Source: Lapillicoccus jejuensis
GTDB lineage: Bacteria; Actinomycetota; Actinomycetes; Actinomycetales; Dermatophilaceae
Length of the DNA stretch: 64,000 bases
Reading direction: 5' to 3'
NCBI RefSeq assembly: GCF_006715055.1
Contig: NZ_VFMN01000001.1
Span: 4,278,001 to 4,342,000 of the forward strand
How positions within the stretch are numbered: position 1 is the first letter of the stretch; every line of letters starts with the position of its first letter. Positions 1 through 9,900 of the stretch are shown one piece after another. Position numbers and translations under genes: made by a program. The notes beneath the pieces are model-generated. The model did no database searches, was not told the DNA's origin, and saw only the letters and a list, made by a program, of their open reading frames with translations.

Positions 1-828
1 CTCGGCCCGGCGGCGGTCCGCCACCTCGTGGACGACCTCGGGGTGACGACGGTCGTCGACCTGCGCACGCACGTCGAGGTGGCCAAGGAGGGCGACGGGC
101 CGCTCGTCGCCGAGCCGGGGGTCGAGATCGTCCACCTGACGCTCTACCGCGAGGACAGCCCCGAGAGCGGGATCCCGGCGGCCGAGCGGGAGCTGCCGTG
201 GAAGAAGGACCGCACCGTCGGGGACGCGGCCGGGGAGCGGGGCGCGTCGGAGGCATCCGCCGCCGCGGACGCGGTGGACGCCGCGGACTCCTCGGGCTCC
301 TCGGACGCGACGGATGCGACGGATGCGACGGATGCGACGGATGCGACGGATGCGACGGATGTGACGGAGCGGCACGACCGGTTCTGGTCGCAGCACTACC
401 TCGGGTACCTCGAGCAGCGTCCCGACCACGTGCTGGCGGCGCTGCGTACGATCGCGGACGCGCCGGGGGCCGTGGTGGTCCACTGCGCGGCCGGCAAGGA
501 CCGGACCGGGACCGTCGTCGGCCTCGCGCTGGCGCTGGCCGGCGTCGAGGAGGACGCCGTGGTCGCCGACTACGCCGCGTCCGCCGAGCGGGTCCCGCAG
601 ATCCTGGCCCGGCTGACCGGGCGACCGGCGTACGCGACCAACCTCGAGGGCAAGACGGTGGACCAGCAGTCACCGCGGTCGGACACGATGCGGATCCTGC
701 TCGACACCCTCGACCGGGAGTACGGCGGCGTCCGCGGCTGGCTCGCCGCCCAGGGCCTCCCGGCGGACGAGGTCGAGCGGCTGCGCGACGGGCTGCGGAC
801 CAAGCTGGGCGTCCACCCGCCGGACTGA
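1..828 (+). CDS. Tyrosine-protein phosphatase (Y_phosphatase3 family), 5' end outside window
   Basis: The protein carries the CX5R protein-tyrosine-phosphatase loop HCAAGKDRTG (bases 481-510; catalytic Cys codon near 484), as in actinobacterial PtpB-like dual-specificity phosphatases that dephosphorylate Tyr/Ser/Thr or phosphoinositides. The frame is open from base 1, and the residues before the first in-window GTG (28) still fit the family start (LVDDLGVTTVVDLR), so the gene begins upstream of the window. A hydrophilic Ala/Asp/Ser-rich insertion in the middle contains seven 9-bp units coding for Asp-Ala-Thr; it lies before the catalytic loop and is probably a flexible spacer. The gene ends 9 bp from the convergent downstream gene. 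Family call firm; substrate unknown. Confidence 0.85.
   Translation, partial: LGPAAVRHLVDDLGVTTVVDLRTHVEVAKEGDGPLVAEPGVEIVHLTLYREDSPESGIPAAERELPWKKDRTVGDAAGERGASEASAAADAVDAADSSGSSDATDATDATDATDATDATDVTERHDRFWSQHYLGYLEQRPDHVLAALRTIADAPGAVVVHCAAGKDRTGTVVGLALALAGVEEDAVVADYAASAERVPQILARLTGRPAYATNLEGKTVDQQSPRSDTMRILLDTLDREYGGVRGWLAAQGLPADEVERLRDGLRTKLGVHPPD
304..366 (+). repeat. 9-bp tandem repeat (about 7 units) coding Asp-Ala-Thr
   Basis: Unit GATGCGACG is repeated; the first unit (gacgcgacg) and the last (gatgtgacg) are variants. The period is a multiple of three, so copy-number change would keep the phosphatase frame open. Confidence 0.95.
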
Positions 829-837
829 GCCCGGCCC

Positions 838-1596
838 TCAGCCTCCCGGGCGTGCGGCCCGCTCGGTCAGCCACGCCTCGAACGTCGTGTCCCCGACGCG
901 CCACCGTCCGCGTGGCAGCAGCGCTCCCTCACGCATCAGGCGACCCGTCCGCCCGGGGAGCGGGAGCGGCACGACGCGCCGGTGCTCCCCGACGGCGCCG
1001 ACGAGCCTGCGGCTGAGGTCCGGCAGCCGCGCGACGGCCGGGCCGCCGAGGTCAACGAGGCGACCCCGGGGTCCGCGCTCGACCGCGTCCACCAGGACCT
1101 TCGCGACATCCGCGGCGGCGACGGTCTGGCTGAGCAGGTCGGGCACCAGACTGGTGCGACCCACCCGGGCCACGTCGAGCATCTGCTCGGCGAACTCGTG
1201 GAACTGCGTCGCCCGCAGGATCGACCAGGGCGTCGGCCCGGCCCGTACGGCGGCCTCCTGCGCCACCTTCCCGAGGTAGTAGCCCGACGGCACGTCGTCG
1301 ATCCCGACGATGGACAGCAGGACGTGGTGGCCGACGCCGGCGGCCTGCTCGGCGGCGAGCAGGTGGCCGGTGACCGAGGTGAAGAAGTCCTCCGCGACGG
1401 ACCGCCGCTGCGTCGAGACGTTGGTGACGTCGACGACGGCGTCGACGCCGTGCAGCCGCTCGCGCAGGCCGTCGCCGGTGCTGAGGTCGACCCCGAGCGA
1501 GCGGGCGAGGGGGACGACCTCGTGGCCGCGGTCGTCGGCGGTGCGCGCGACGAGGCGGCCCACGGTGCCGGTCGCCCCGGCGACCCCGATCCTCAC
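838..1596 (-). CDS. NAD(P)-binding NmrA/SDR-family protein
   Basis: A 252-aa protein starting MRIGVAGATGTVGRLVA has the Rossmann dinucleotide-binding motif GxxGxxG at residues 7-13, typical of atypical SDR/NmrA-like sugar epimerase or NAD(P)H-sensing proteins. Length and fold pattern fit YwnB/NmrA homologues, but there is no clear YxxxK catalytic pair, so it may be a regulator or isomerase rather than a classical dehydrogenase. The GTG start is supported by a -10-like CACACT six bases upstream, suggesting a leaderless message. It is convergent with the phosphatase gene (9-bp gap). Substrate unknown. Confidence 0.75.
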   Translation of the reverse strand: MRIGVAGATGTVGRLVARTADDRGHEVVPLARSLGVDLSTGDGLRERLHGVDAVVDVTNVSTQRRSVAEDFFTSVTGHLLAAEQAAGVGHHVLLSIVGIDDVPSGYYLGKVAQEAAVRAGPTPWSILRATQFHEFAEQMLDVARVGRTSLVPDLLSQTVAAADVAKVLVDAVERGPRGRLVDLGGPAVARLPDLSRRLVGAVGEHRRVVPLPLPGRTGRLMREGALLPRGRWRVGDTTFEAWLTERAARPGG

Positions 1597-1602
1597 CTCC
1601 CC

Positions 1603-1608
1603 AGTGTG
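1603..1608 (-). promoter_or_regulatory. -10 hexamer CACACT for SDR gene
   Basis: Six bases separate it from the GTG start; fits the leaderless NANNNT pattern seen across the window. Confidence 0.4.
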
Positions 1609-1734
1609 GGTGGCGGGGTCGGGTGCCGACGTGGGATTGGTCGACGACGGTCCGGGCGGCGGCCCGACAGGGACGTTCGTGCGACGGGGGCCTCCCTCTC
1701 GGCCCAGCGCAGGGTCTCACACCTATCATCACCG

Positions 1735-3909
1735 TCAGGCGGCCAGTGCGAGCAGCTCGACGAGGCGACGTTCGACGCGGCTCAGTCGGCGCACGGCTCG
1801 CCCCTCCGGCCGACCGGCGCGCAGGTCGTGGACGGCGTGGGCCAGCTGTCGTCGGGTCCGTGACCGCCCAGCCGCTCGGACGAGGTCGCGGCGGTTCGAT
1901 CTTCTCGACGACCTGGACGTGGCACGTCTGCTCGACGGGCGAGACAGGACCGACGGCGCGGTCGAGCGATAGGTCAGAGCCGTCGGTGTCGTGATGAGCA
2001 CCTCGTGCAGGGTCGGCGGCGCCAGGGATCCTCCCGCCACGAGGGCGCCCGCCGACGGGTCGCGACCACCCACTCGGCCGTGGTCGCCTCGCTGGCCGGG
2101 GTGGAGGGTCTGGGTGTGCCAGCCGGGGGCTTCCTTGGTCTGGTTGCAGCGGGCGCAGAGGCCTTGGCCGTTGGCGGCGGTGGTGGGGCCGCCGTCGGTG
2201 TGGGGGGTGACGTGGTCGCCGTGGCGGATGGGGGCGTCGCAGTACGGGGTGCGGCAGGTCTGGTCTCGGGCGATGAGGAAGCGGCGCAGGCCGCCGTCGA
2301 AGACGCGGCGTCGGGACTCGAGCGCGACGAGGGCGCCGGTGTCGGGGCACGCCCACAGCCGGCGCAGGAACGTCGCCGCCCGCACCCCGACCTCAGGGTG
2401 GGCGTCGGGGGCGCCGCGGACCAGGTGCCGGGCCAGCCACGCCGGGATCGGGCCGTACCCCGGCACGTGGGCCGGCTGGTCGTAGCCCGGGTCGTCGGGG
2501 TCGCCCCACAACGCCTCGGCCGAGACGACGAGCTGGACCTCGACCGGCACCGCCGGCGGACCGCCCTGACCTCGTGGCTCCTGCACCTCACCGGCCGTAC
2601 TGGCCGTACTGGCCGTACTGGCCGTACTGGCCGTACTGGCCGTTGCGGCTGCGGGCTCTTCCGGAGGCGTGGCCTCTCCCGGAGCCGGGGGCTCTCCTGG
2701 GCTCGGGGGTTGGGCCGGACTCGGGGGTTGGGCCGGACTCGGGGGTTGAGCCGGGCTCGAAGCCCGGGCCGGGGCCGGGGTCGGGGTCGGGGTGGGGGTG
2801 TCGCTGTCCCACCGGGTCGGGTCGGTGACCCACCCGGGCAGGTCCGGCGTCCCGGCCGACTGCCCGGTCACGGCCTGCACCAGCAGGTCCGCCATCAGCT
2901 GCCCCGTCCCGCGCCCGTCGCCGGCCGTCTTCGCCGCGGACGCCGCCGCCGACAGCGACGCCTGGCAGGCGATGCCCTGCACCACCGGCAGCAACGCCGT
3001 CAGCCACAGCATCCCGTCGGCCGCGGGTCGCGTCGAGACCCGACGCTGCCCGACGGCCTTCTCGTGCCGCTTCACCGCGGCCTGCGGGTCCAACGCGTAC
3101 CCGCGCGCGATCACCGCCGCCCGGACCTGCCGCTCGCTCCAGCACCGCAGACCTTCCCCGACCTGCTCGTCCACCCGCCGCCGCAGCGCCGGCGTCAACG
3201 TGCTGGTCTCCCGCGCCACGATCTCCGCGCCCCACTCCGAGACCTCCCCCGCGTCCAACGCCGCCAACGTCCGAGGCAGGTCCGACGTCCACGCCTTCGC
3301 CGCGGCCACGCACGCCGAGGCCCGCGCCGGCGAGATCCGCCGCGCCAACCCGACCTGCCCCACCACCGACGAACGCGCCAACCGCTCCGCCCGCACCCGA
3401 CGACGCACCAACCCCCGATCACCCGGCTCGTCGCCGTGCCCGAGGGATGTGCCGTCCGCCGCGGCGGACCCGGCGCGCGCGTCGAGCACCGCGCGGGCCG
3501 CCGCCTCCTGCGAGACCGCGAACGCCGCCGTCACCCTCGCCTGCGCCCCCGCCGCCACCGACTTCACCGCCTCCAGCAGAGAGATCACCTCGACCCGGAC
3601 CGCGTCCACCGGCGCCACCACGACCACCGGCGCGATCGAGGAGCCCCATGACGCAGCCGGCTCACCCGCGTCACCCGGTTGCTCGCCCGCAGGCCCCTGC
3701 GGCACCGTGAAGTCCCCCTCGGCGACGCGGCGTCCCACCCGACGCAGCTCCTGCGTCAACCACGTCAGGCGTGCGCGGGGCTCCAGCGGGATCGCCTCGA
3801 ACGCGACGGCCGTGGGATCGAGGCGCAGGTCCTCGAGATCGACGAGGACCTCCCGAGCAGCCGGCACCGACCCGGCCGCCGGCCCTTCGTCACCCGTCGA
3901 TTCGAACAT
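1735..3909 (-). CDS. DUF222 / HNH endonuclease domain protein
   Basis: A 724-aa protein with an N-terminal DUF222 helical domain and a C-terminal HNH nuclease domain (CRTPYCDAPIRHGDHV, then HTDGGPTT and CARCNQ, so two metal-type Cys pairs plus the HNH histidine). These actinobacterial proteins (REP13E12-like) are often multicopy and their role is unknown. Between the domains is a long Pro/Ala/Ser/Thr linker built from repeats (18-bp and 9-bp units). The tail ending SRVERRLVELLA matches the usual family terminus, so the frame appears intact. ATG at 3909 is preferred over an upstream GTG because TACCGT lies six bases before it. Family firm; function open. Confidence 0.8.
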   Translation of the reverse strand: MFESTGDEGPAAGSVPAAREVLVDLEDLRLDPTAVAFEAIPLEPRARLTWLTQELRRVGRRVAEGDFTVPQGPAGEQPGDAGEPAASWGSSIAPVVVVAPVDAVRVEVISLLEAVKSVAAGAQARVTAAFAVSQEAAARAVLDARAGSAAADGTSLGHGDEPGDRGLVRRRVRAERLARSSVVGQVGLARRISPARASACVAAAKAWTSDLPRTLAALDAGEVSEWGAEIVARETSTLTPALRRRVDEQVGEGLRCWSERQVRAAVIARGYALDPQAAVKRHEKAVGQRRVSTRPAADGMLWLTALLPVVQGIACQASLSAAASAAKTAGDGRGTGQLMADLLVQAVTGQSAGTPDLPGWVTDPTRWDSDTPTPTPTPAPARASSPAQPPSPAQPPSPAQPPSPGEPPAPGEATPPEEPAAATASTASTASTASTASTAGEVQEPRGQGGPPAVPVEVQLVVSAEALWGDPDDPGYDQPAHVPGYGPIPAWLARHLVRGAPDAHPEVGVRAATFLRRLWACPDTGALVALESRRRVFDGGLRRFLIARDQTCRTPYCDAPIRHGDHVTPHTDGGPTTAANGQGLCARCNQTKEAPGWHTQTLHPGQRGDHGRVGGRDPSAGALVAGGSLAPPTLHEVLITTPTALTYRSTAPSVLSRPSSRRATSRSSRRSNRRDLVRAAGRSRTRRQLAHAVHDLRAGRPEGRAVRRLSRVERRLVELLALAA
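2593..2637 (-). repeat. 9-bp perfect tandem repeat x5 in HNH gene linker
   Basis: Plus-strand unit GGCCGTACT in five identical copies, coding Ala-Ser-Thr repeats on the minus strand. A sixth, partial copy follows. Confidence 0.95.
2702..2755 (-). repeat. 18-bp tandem repeat x3 in HNH gene linker
   Basis: Plus-strand unit CTCGGGGGTTGGGCCGGA twice, then one variant copy. Codes the Ser-Pro-Ala-Gln-Pro-Pro repeat of the linker. Confidence 0.9.
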
Positions 3910-3915
3910 GCGTCC

Positions 3916-3921
3916 ACGGTA
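3916..3921 (-). promoter_or_regulatory. -10 hexamer TACCGT for HNH gene
   Basis: Ends six bases before ATG 3909; supports that start and a leaderless transcript. Confidence 0.45.
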
Positions 3922-3972
3922 GAGGCCGCCACCGACACGCCCCGGCGACGTCCGCACCGGAGGCCGCCGACC

Positions 3973-4851
3973 TCACCCCTCGCCGAGCAGGACCGCCCGC
4001 CGCTCGCGCGCCCACGCCGAGAGCGGACGGGCGGGGACGCCGGTGATCCGCTCGACGTCGTCCGTGAGCACGTCCACCCCGTCCCGCCCGTGCCGAGCCA
4101 CCCGTCCGAACTGCTGTCGCAGCCCCTCTGCCTGCCACGACGACATACCGGTCGCGCGCAGGACCCCGGAGAAGACCCGGCTCGGCAGGTGCACGTACCG
4201 CACCCGGCGCCCGAGCCCGGCGGACAGCTCGCGGGCGACCCCCCGACCGTCGAGCAGCGCGGGGCCGGTCAGCACGGGCTCCGCCCCGTGGTGCTCGCCA
4301 CCGCGCAGCACCGTCGTCGCGACCCGTGCGATGTCGGACGTGTCGATCCACCCGATGACGCCGCGCCCCATGGTCTGCGGGAAGAGACCGCGGCGGATCG
4401 CCGGCGCGGACGGCTCGAGGTTCGTCATGAACCCCGACGCGTGCAGGATCGTCCACGCCAGCCCGCTCGAGCGCACCAGCGCGTCGATCCGCCAGATCGC
4501 TCTCGCCCACGGCAGCGGTGAGTGCTCCGCGGTGTCCCCGCCCGACAGGTGCACGAGCGCCTGGACGCCCGCATCCCGAGCCGCCTGCACCGCCGTCGTC
4601 CCGTGCACCTGCTGCTGCGGCGTGGCCGCCGTCACGAGGAACAGCCGGTCGACCCCCTCCAGCGCCGCGGTCGTCGCCGCGCGGTCGCCGAGGTCGGCGA
4701 TCCGGGCCTCGATCCCGCGGGACTCGAGGTCCCGCGCCTGCTCCGGCCGCCGGACGATGCCCCGTACGGGGACCCCCGCCTCCCGCAGCATCCCGAGGGT
4801 CCTGCCCCCCACGTCCCCCGTCACGCCGGTGATGGCCACCGTCCCGTTCAT
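3973..4851 (-). CDS. NmrA/SDR-family NAD(P)-binding oxidoreductase (QOR2-like)
   Basis: A 292-aa protein starting MNGTVAITGVTGDVGGRTL, with the Rossmann motif GVTGDVGG. It resembles NmrA-like NAD(P)H:quinone oxidoreductases (QOR2/YtfG type) that remove quinones or electrophiles. ATG 4851 is chosen over a longer frame because GGAGG lies five bases before it and the family N-terminus begins here. It is divergent from a marR gene, and the 54-bp gap holds a perfect inverted repeat that would overlap this gene's promoter, so MarR repression lifted by a small ligand is the likely control. Substrate inferred only from family and context. Confidence 0.75.
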   Translation of the reverse strand: MNGTVAITGVTGDVGGRTLGMLREAGVPVRGIVRRPEQARDLESRGIEARIADLGDRAATTAALEGVDRLFLVTAATPQQQVHGTTAVQAARDAGVQALVHLSGGDTAEHSPLPWARAIWRIDALVRSSGLAWTILHASGFMTNLEPSAPAIRRGLFPQTMGRGVIGWIDTSDIARVATTVLRGGEHHGAEPVLTGPALLDGRGVARELSAGLGRRVRYVHLPSRVFSGVLRATGMSSWQAEGLRQQFGRVARHGRDGVDVLTDDVERITGVPARPLSAWARERRAVLLGEG

Positions 4852-4861
4852 GTCGCCTCCG

Positions 4862-4881
4862 AGTATCAGTTTTCTGATACT
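4862..4881. promoter_or_regulatory. Palindromic operator between NmrA-like gene and marR
   Basis: Perfect inverted repeat AGTATCAG-TTTT-CTGATACT (8-bp arms, 4-bp spacer), an AT-rich island in GC-rich DNA. Its position between a divergent reductase and a MarR regulator makes it the expected MarR site, probably autoregulating too. Confidence 0.75.
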
Positions 4882-4893
4882 GAAGCCTACGCC

Positions 4894-4899
4894 TACGAT
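4894..4899 (+). promoter_or_regulatory. -10 hexamer TACGAT for marR
   Basis: Six bases before GTG 4906. The operator lies just upstream, across the -35 region. Confidence 0.55.
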
Positions 4900-4905
4900 C
4901 GTCCG

Positions 4906-5385
4906 GTGTCCCATCCGCTCCCCCCGACGTCGCAGGACGTCGACGCCATCGCGGCGTGGAGCGTCATCCGCGCCGCCCGGGCGCTGGCCCGACGGCTCGC
5001 GGACGAGCTGGCCCCGCACGGACTGACGCCCGTCGAGTTCGGAGTGCTCGTGCAGCTCGCCGCGTCCGGGGACCCGCAGGGGCGAGGCGGGCTCGCGCAG
5101 GCCGACCTGGCCCGGGCCGTCGGCGTGCGACCGCAGAGCATGACCGTGATGACCCGGACGCTGGCCGAGCGCGGCCTGGTCGACCTCGGCGAGCGACGAG
5201 GACGCGGGCGCCGATCGGCGGTCGTGCTGACCGACGACGGGCGTCGACTGCTCTCCCGCGCCTACCCGGTCGTCCTGGCGAGCAACGACTGGTTCGGGCC
5301 CGACCCGGCGACGGCGCCCGCGCTGGTCGTGACGCTACGACCCCTGCTCGGACCGGCCGAGCAGCCGGCGCCGCACGTCCCCTGA
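4906..5385 (+). CDS. MarR-family transcriptional regulator
   Basis: A 159-aa winged-helix protein; residues about 55-105 (LAQADLARAVGVRPQSMT, then LVDLGERRGRGRRS) form the HTH and wing of MarR proteins. It is divergent from an NmrA-like oxidoreductase with a palindrome in between, a layout typical of ligand-responsive repression of a detoxifying enzyme. GTG 4906 is chosen because TACGAT lies six bases upstream and the domain follows within 20 residues. Convergent with lepA (43-bp gap). Family certain; ligand unknown. Confidence 0.85.
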   Translation: MSHPLPPTSQDVDAIAAWSVIRAARALARRLADELAPHGLTPVEFGVLVQLAASGDPQGRGGLAQADLARAVGVRPQSMTVMTRTLAERGLVDLGERRGRGRRSAVVLTDDGRRLLSRAYPVVLASNDWFGPDPATAPALVVTLRPLLGPAEQPAPHVP

Positions 5386-5428
5386 CCCTCGTGAAGCCCC
5401 GGGCGACGACGAGGGCGCCGTACGGGCG

Positions 5429-7339
<1,911 letters not shown>

Positions 7340-7340
7340 T

Positions 7341-8663
7341 TCACGCCCGTACGACGCCCCCGTACGGCGCCGCGCCGCCGCCCACCGCCACGGGCACCCG
7401 CAGCGGACCGCGGATCGTCGTCGTGGGCCGGCGCACGACCCTCCCGTCGACCCGCAGGTCCGGCATCCGCACCGCGAGCTCGCGCAGTGCGACGGTCGCC
7501 TCGAGCCGGGCCAGCGACGCGCCGACGCAGTAGTGGATGCCGCTGGAGAAGGCCAGGTGCTGCGCGCCCGGGGTGCGGTGGAGGTCGAAGCGGGCCGGGT
7601 CGGCGTACACCCGGGGGTCGCGGCCGGTCGCCGCGAGCAGGGTGACGACCCACTGCCCGCGCCGCACCGTGGTGCCGGCGAGCTCGACGTCCTCGTGCGC
7701 CACCCGGGCGGTCTCGTGCACCGGCGGGTCCCAGCGCAGGGTCTCCTCGACCGCCGCCGACGCGAGCGACGGGTCCGCCACCAGGGCCCGCCACTGGTCG
7801 GGGTCGCGCTGCAGCGCGAGCACCGCCGACCCGATGAGGTTGACCGTCGTCTCGAACCCGGCCACGAGCAGCAGCGTGCACATCGGCAGGATCTCCCCGG
7901 CGCTCAGAGCGGCCCCCTCGCCCTCCCCCAGCTCGCAGACGAGCACGGAGACGAGGTCGTCCTGCGGGTCGGTCCGGCGCCGCTCGACGAGCCCGGCGAA
8001 CTGCGCCTCGAGCGCCGTCGCCGCCCCCATCACCTCGCGCAGGTGGCGCAGCGACGCCACCCCGTCGAGGGCCGAGGCGAGCGCGGCGCCGTACCGCTGC
8101 AGGGCGGCCGCGTCGGCGTCGTCGACGCCCATCATCGTGCTGATCACCCCGACGGGCAGCGGCGCGGCGAGGTCGGCGACGAGGTCGAACCGTCCGCGCG
8201 CCGCGGCCGCGTCCAGCAGGGCACCGACCCGCGCCTGCACCATCGCCTCGTACGACGCCATCATCCGGGGGCTGAAGGCCGGCGCCGCGAGCCGGCGCAG
8301 CCGAGTGTGGTCCGGCGGGTCGAGCTGGAGGAAGGACAGGTCCGCCCCGGACGCGGCGGCCGGCGCGTCGACGGGATCGAGCGGCACGACCCCGAACCGG
8401 CGGCTGCGCAGCACCTCGCCCGTCACCGCGTGGCTCGTCGTGACGAGGTTGCCGAGGCGGGTCGGGACGAGGTCGCCGCGCGCCCGCAGCGCCTCGTAGA
8501 CGGGGTACGGGTCGCGCCGCCCCTCGCGCAGGTGGGCCCGCGCCAGCAGGTCGCCGCGCACCCGGCCGGCCCACCACTGCGCGGCCTGCTCGTGCTGCAG
8601 CGACCAGGCGTAGCGACCGAGCTGGGCGGCCTGGTGCAGCGGCCGGGTCAGGGGACGGCTCAC
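7341..8663 (-). CDS. Cytochrome P450
   Basis: A 440-aa haem monooxygenase. The K-helix ExxR (EETLRWDPP) and the haem-binding [15 protein letters not shown] with the axial Cys are intact. The I-helix reads LLVAGFETT, with the oxygen-activating Thr replaced in register by Glu-Thr, as in many actinobacterial CYPs. Soluble class using ferredoxin; no ferredoxin gene is adjacent. GTG 8663 is preceded by TACGGT with a 6-base gap, so the message is probably leaderless. It is divergent from the AAA ATPase gene and lies directly upstream of lepA, an unusual partner. Substrate cannot be read from sequence. Confidence 0.92.
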   Translation of the reverse strand: MSRPLTRPLHQAAQLGRYAWSLQHEQAAQWWAGRVRGDLLARAHLREGRRDPYPVYEALRARGDLVPTRLGNLVTTSHAVTGEVLRSRRFGVVPLDPVDAPAAASGADLSFLQLDPPDHTRLRRLAAPAFSPRMMASYEAMVQARVGALLDAAAARGRFDLVADLAAPLPVGVISTMMGVDDADAAALQRYGAALASALDGVASLRHLREVMGAATALEAQFAGLVERRRTDPQDDLVSVLVCELGEGEGAALSAGEILPMCTLLLVAGFETTVNLIGSAVLALQRDPDQWRALVADPSLASAAVEETLRWDPPVHETARVAHEDVELAGTTVRRGQWVVTLLAATGRDPRVYADPARFDLHRTPGAQHLAFSSGIHYCVGASLARLEATVALRELAVRMPDLRVDGRVVRRPTTTIRGPLRVPVAVGGGAAPYGGVVRA

Positions 8664-8669
8664 GCCCCG

Positions 8670-8675
8670 ACCGTA
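8670..8675 (-). promoter_or_regulatory. -10 hexamer TACGGT for P450
   Basis: Six bases before GTG 8663; back to back with the ATPase promoter in a 52-bp gap. Confidence 0.5.
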
Positions 8676-8703
8676 CGACGCCCCGGCGGCACCGTCACCC
8701 GGT

Positions 8704-8709
8704 TACCGT
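8704..8709 (+). promoter_or_regulatory. -10 hexamer TACCGT for AAA ATPase
   Basis: Six bases before GTG 8716; predicts a leaderless start. Confidence 0.5.
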
Positions 8710-8715
8710 CACCCC

Positions 8716-9884
8716 GTGCTGACCACCGTCGCCGTGTCCGGCTACCGCTCGCTGCGCGACGTCGTCGTCGGGCTCGGACCGCTCACCGTCGTCACGGGGC
8801 CGAACGGCAGCGGCAAGTCGAGCCTGTACCGGGCGCTGCGGCTGCTCGCCGACTGCGGCGCCGGCCGGGTCGTGGGGTCGCTCGCGGCCGAGGGGGGTCT
8901 GCCGTCGGCGCTGTGGGCCGGGCCGGAGACGACCGGCGGGGCCCGGCGCGGGCACGGGACGCAGTCCACCGTGCGGAAGGGGCCGCGGGCCGTGCGGCTC
9001 GGCGTGGCCGACGACGACGGCTTCGGCTACCTCGTCGACCTCGGGCTCCCGCCGGCCGACGAGCGCTCCGCGTTCGACCTCGACCCGGAGGTCAAGCGGG
9101 AGGTCGTCTTCAGCGGGCCGGTGGCCCGCCCGGCGGCCGTGCTCGTCGACCGCGACGGCCCGCTGGTCCGCGCTCGTGGCGACGCCGGCTGGGCGCACCT
9201 CACCCAGCGCCTGGGCGCCACCGACAGCATGCTCACCGAGCTCGTCGACCCCGAGCGCGCACCCGAGCTGCTCGCCGTCCGCGGTCAGCTGCGCGGGTGG
9301 CGGCTGTACGACGGCTTCCGGGTCGACCGCGACTCCCCCGCCCGCCAGGCGCGGATCGGCACCCGGACGCCGGTCCTCGACCCGGACGGCGGGTCGCTGG
9401 CCGCCGCCTGCAGACCATCGCCGAGATCGGCGACGCCGCGGCGCTGGCCGGGACGGTGGCGGACGCCTTCGACGGCGCGCAGGTGAGCGTGGGCTCGGTG
9501 GGCGGTCGCTTCGACCTGGCGCTGCGCCAGCCGGGAATGCTGCGCCCGCTCGCCGCGGCGGAGCTGAGCGACGGGACGCTGCGCTACCTGCTGCTCGTCG
9601 CGGCCCTGCTCAGCCCGCGGCCGCCGCGCCTCATGGTGCTCAACGAGCCGGAGACGAGCCTGCACCCGGACCTGCTGCCCCCGCTGGGACGGCTCGTGCA
9701 GCGGGCCGCGCGGGAGACCCAGGTCGTCGTCGTCTCGCACGCGAGCACCCTGGTCGACGCGCTCGACGCCGGCCGGGGCGCCGTGACCCGGATCGCCCTG
9801 GCGAAGGACGCGGAGGGGCAGACCGTGGTCGAGGGCCAGGAGGGGCTCCTGGACCGCCCGGCCTGGCACTGGCCGTCGCGCTGA
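8716..9884 (+). pseudogene. AAA-family (RecF/SMC-like, COG4637-type) ATPase, frameshifted
   Basis: The N-terminal part has the Walker A motif GPNGSGKSS and the start [14 protein letters not shown] of OLD/RecF-like predicted ATPases. The C-terminal part ([12 protein letters not shown] signature, Walker [14 protein letters not shown], then VVVSHAS) lies in another frame. The switch is at 9400-9411: reading GCC GCC GCC TGC breaks a run that reads Leu-Gln-Thr-Ile when one C is added, so a single C is missing (GCCGCCGCC-CTG expected). With that base restored the protein would be 389 aa and complete. It may be a true inactivating deletion, a sequencing error in a GC run, or less likely a programmed shift. 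Divergent from the P450 gene. Confidence 0.8.
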
Positions 9885-9900
9885 GCGACCCTCCCGGCGG

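Noticed and set aside
304-366. Direct repeats as a CRISPR array
   Set aside because: Units are 9 bp with no spacers and are in frame in a gene.
9400-9411. Programmed ribosomal frameshift in the ATPase gene
   Set aside because: No slippery heptamer or clear stimulating structure is seen; a lost C in a GCC run is simpler.
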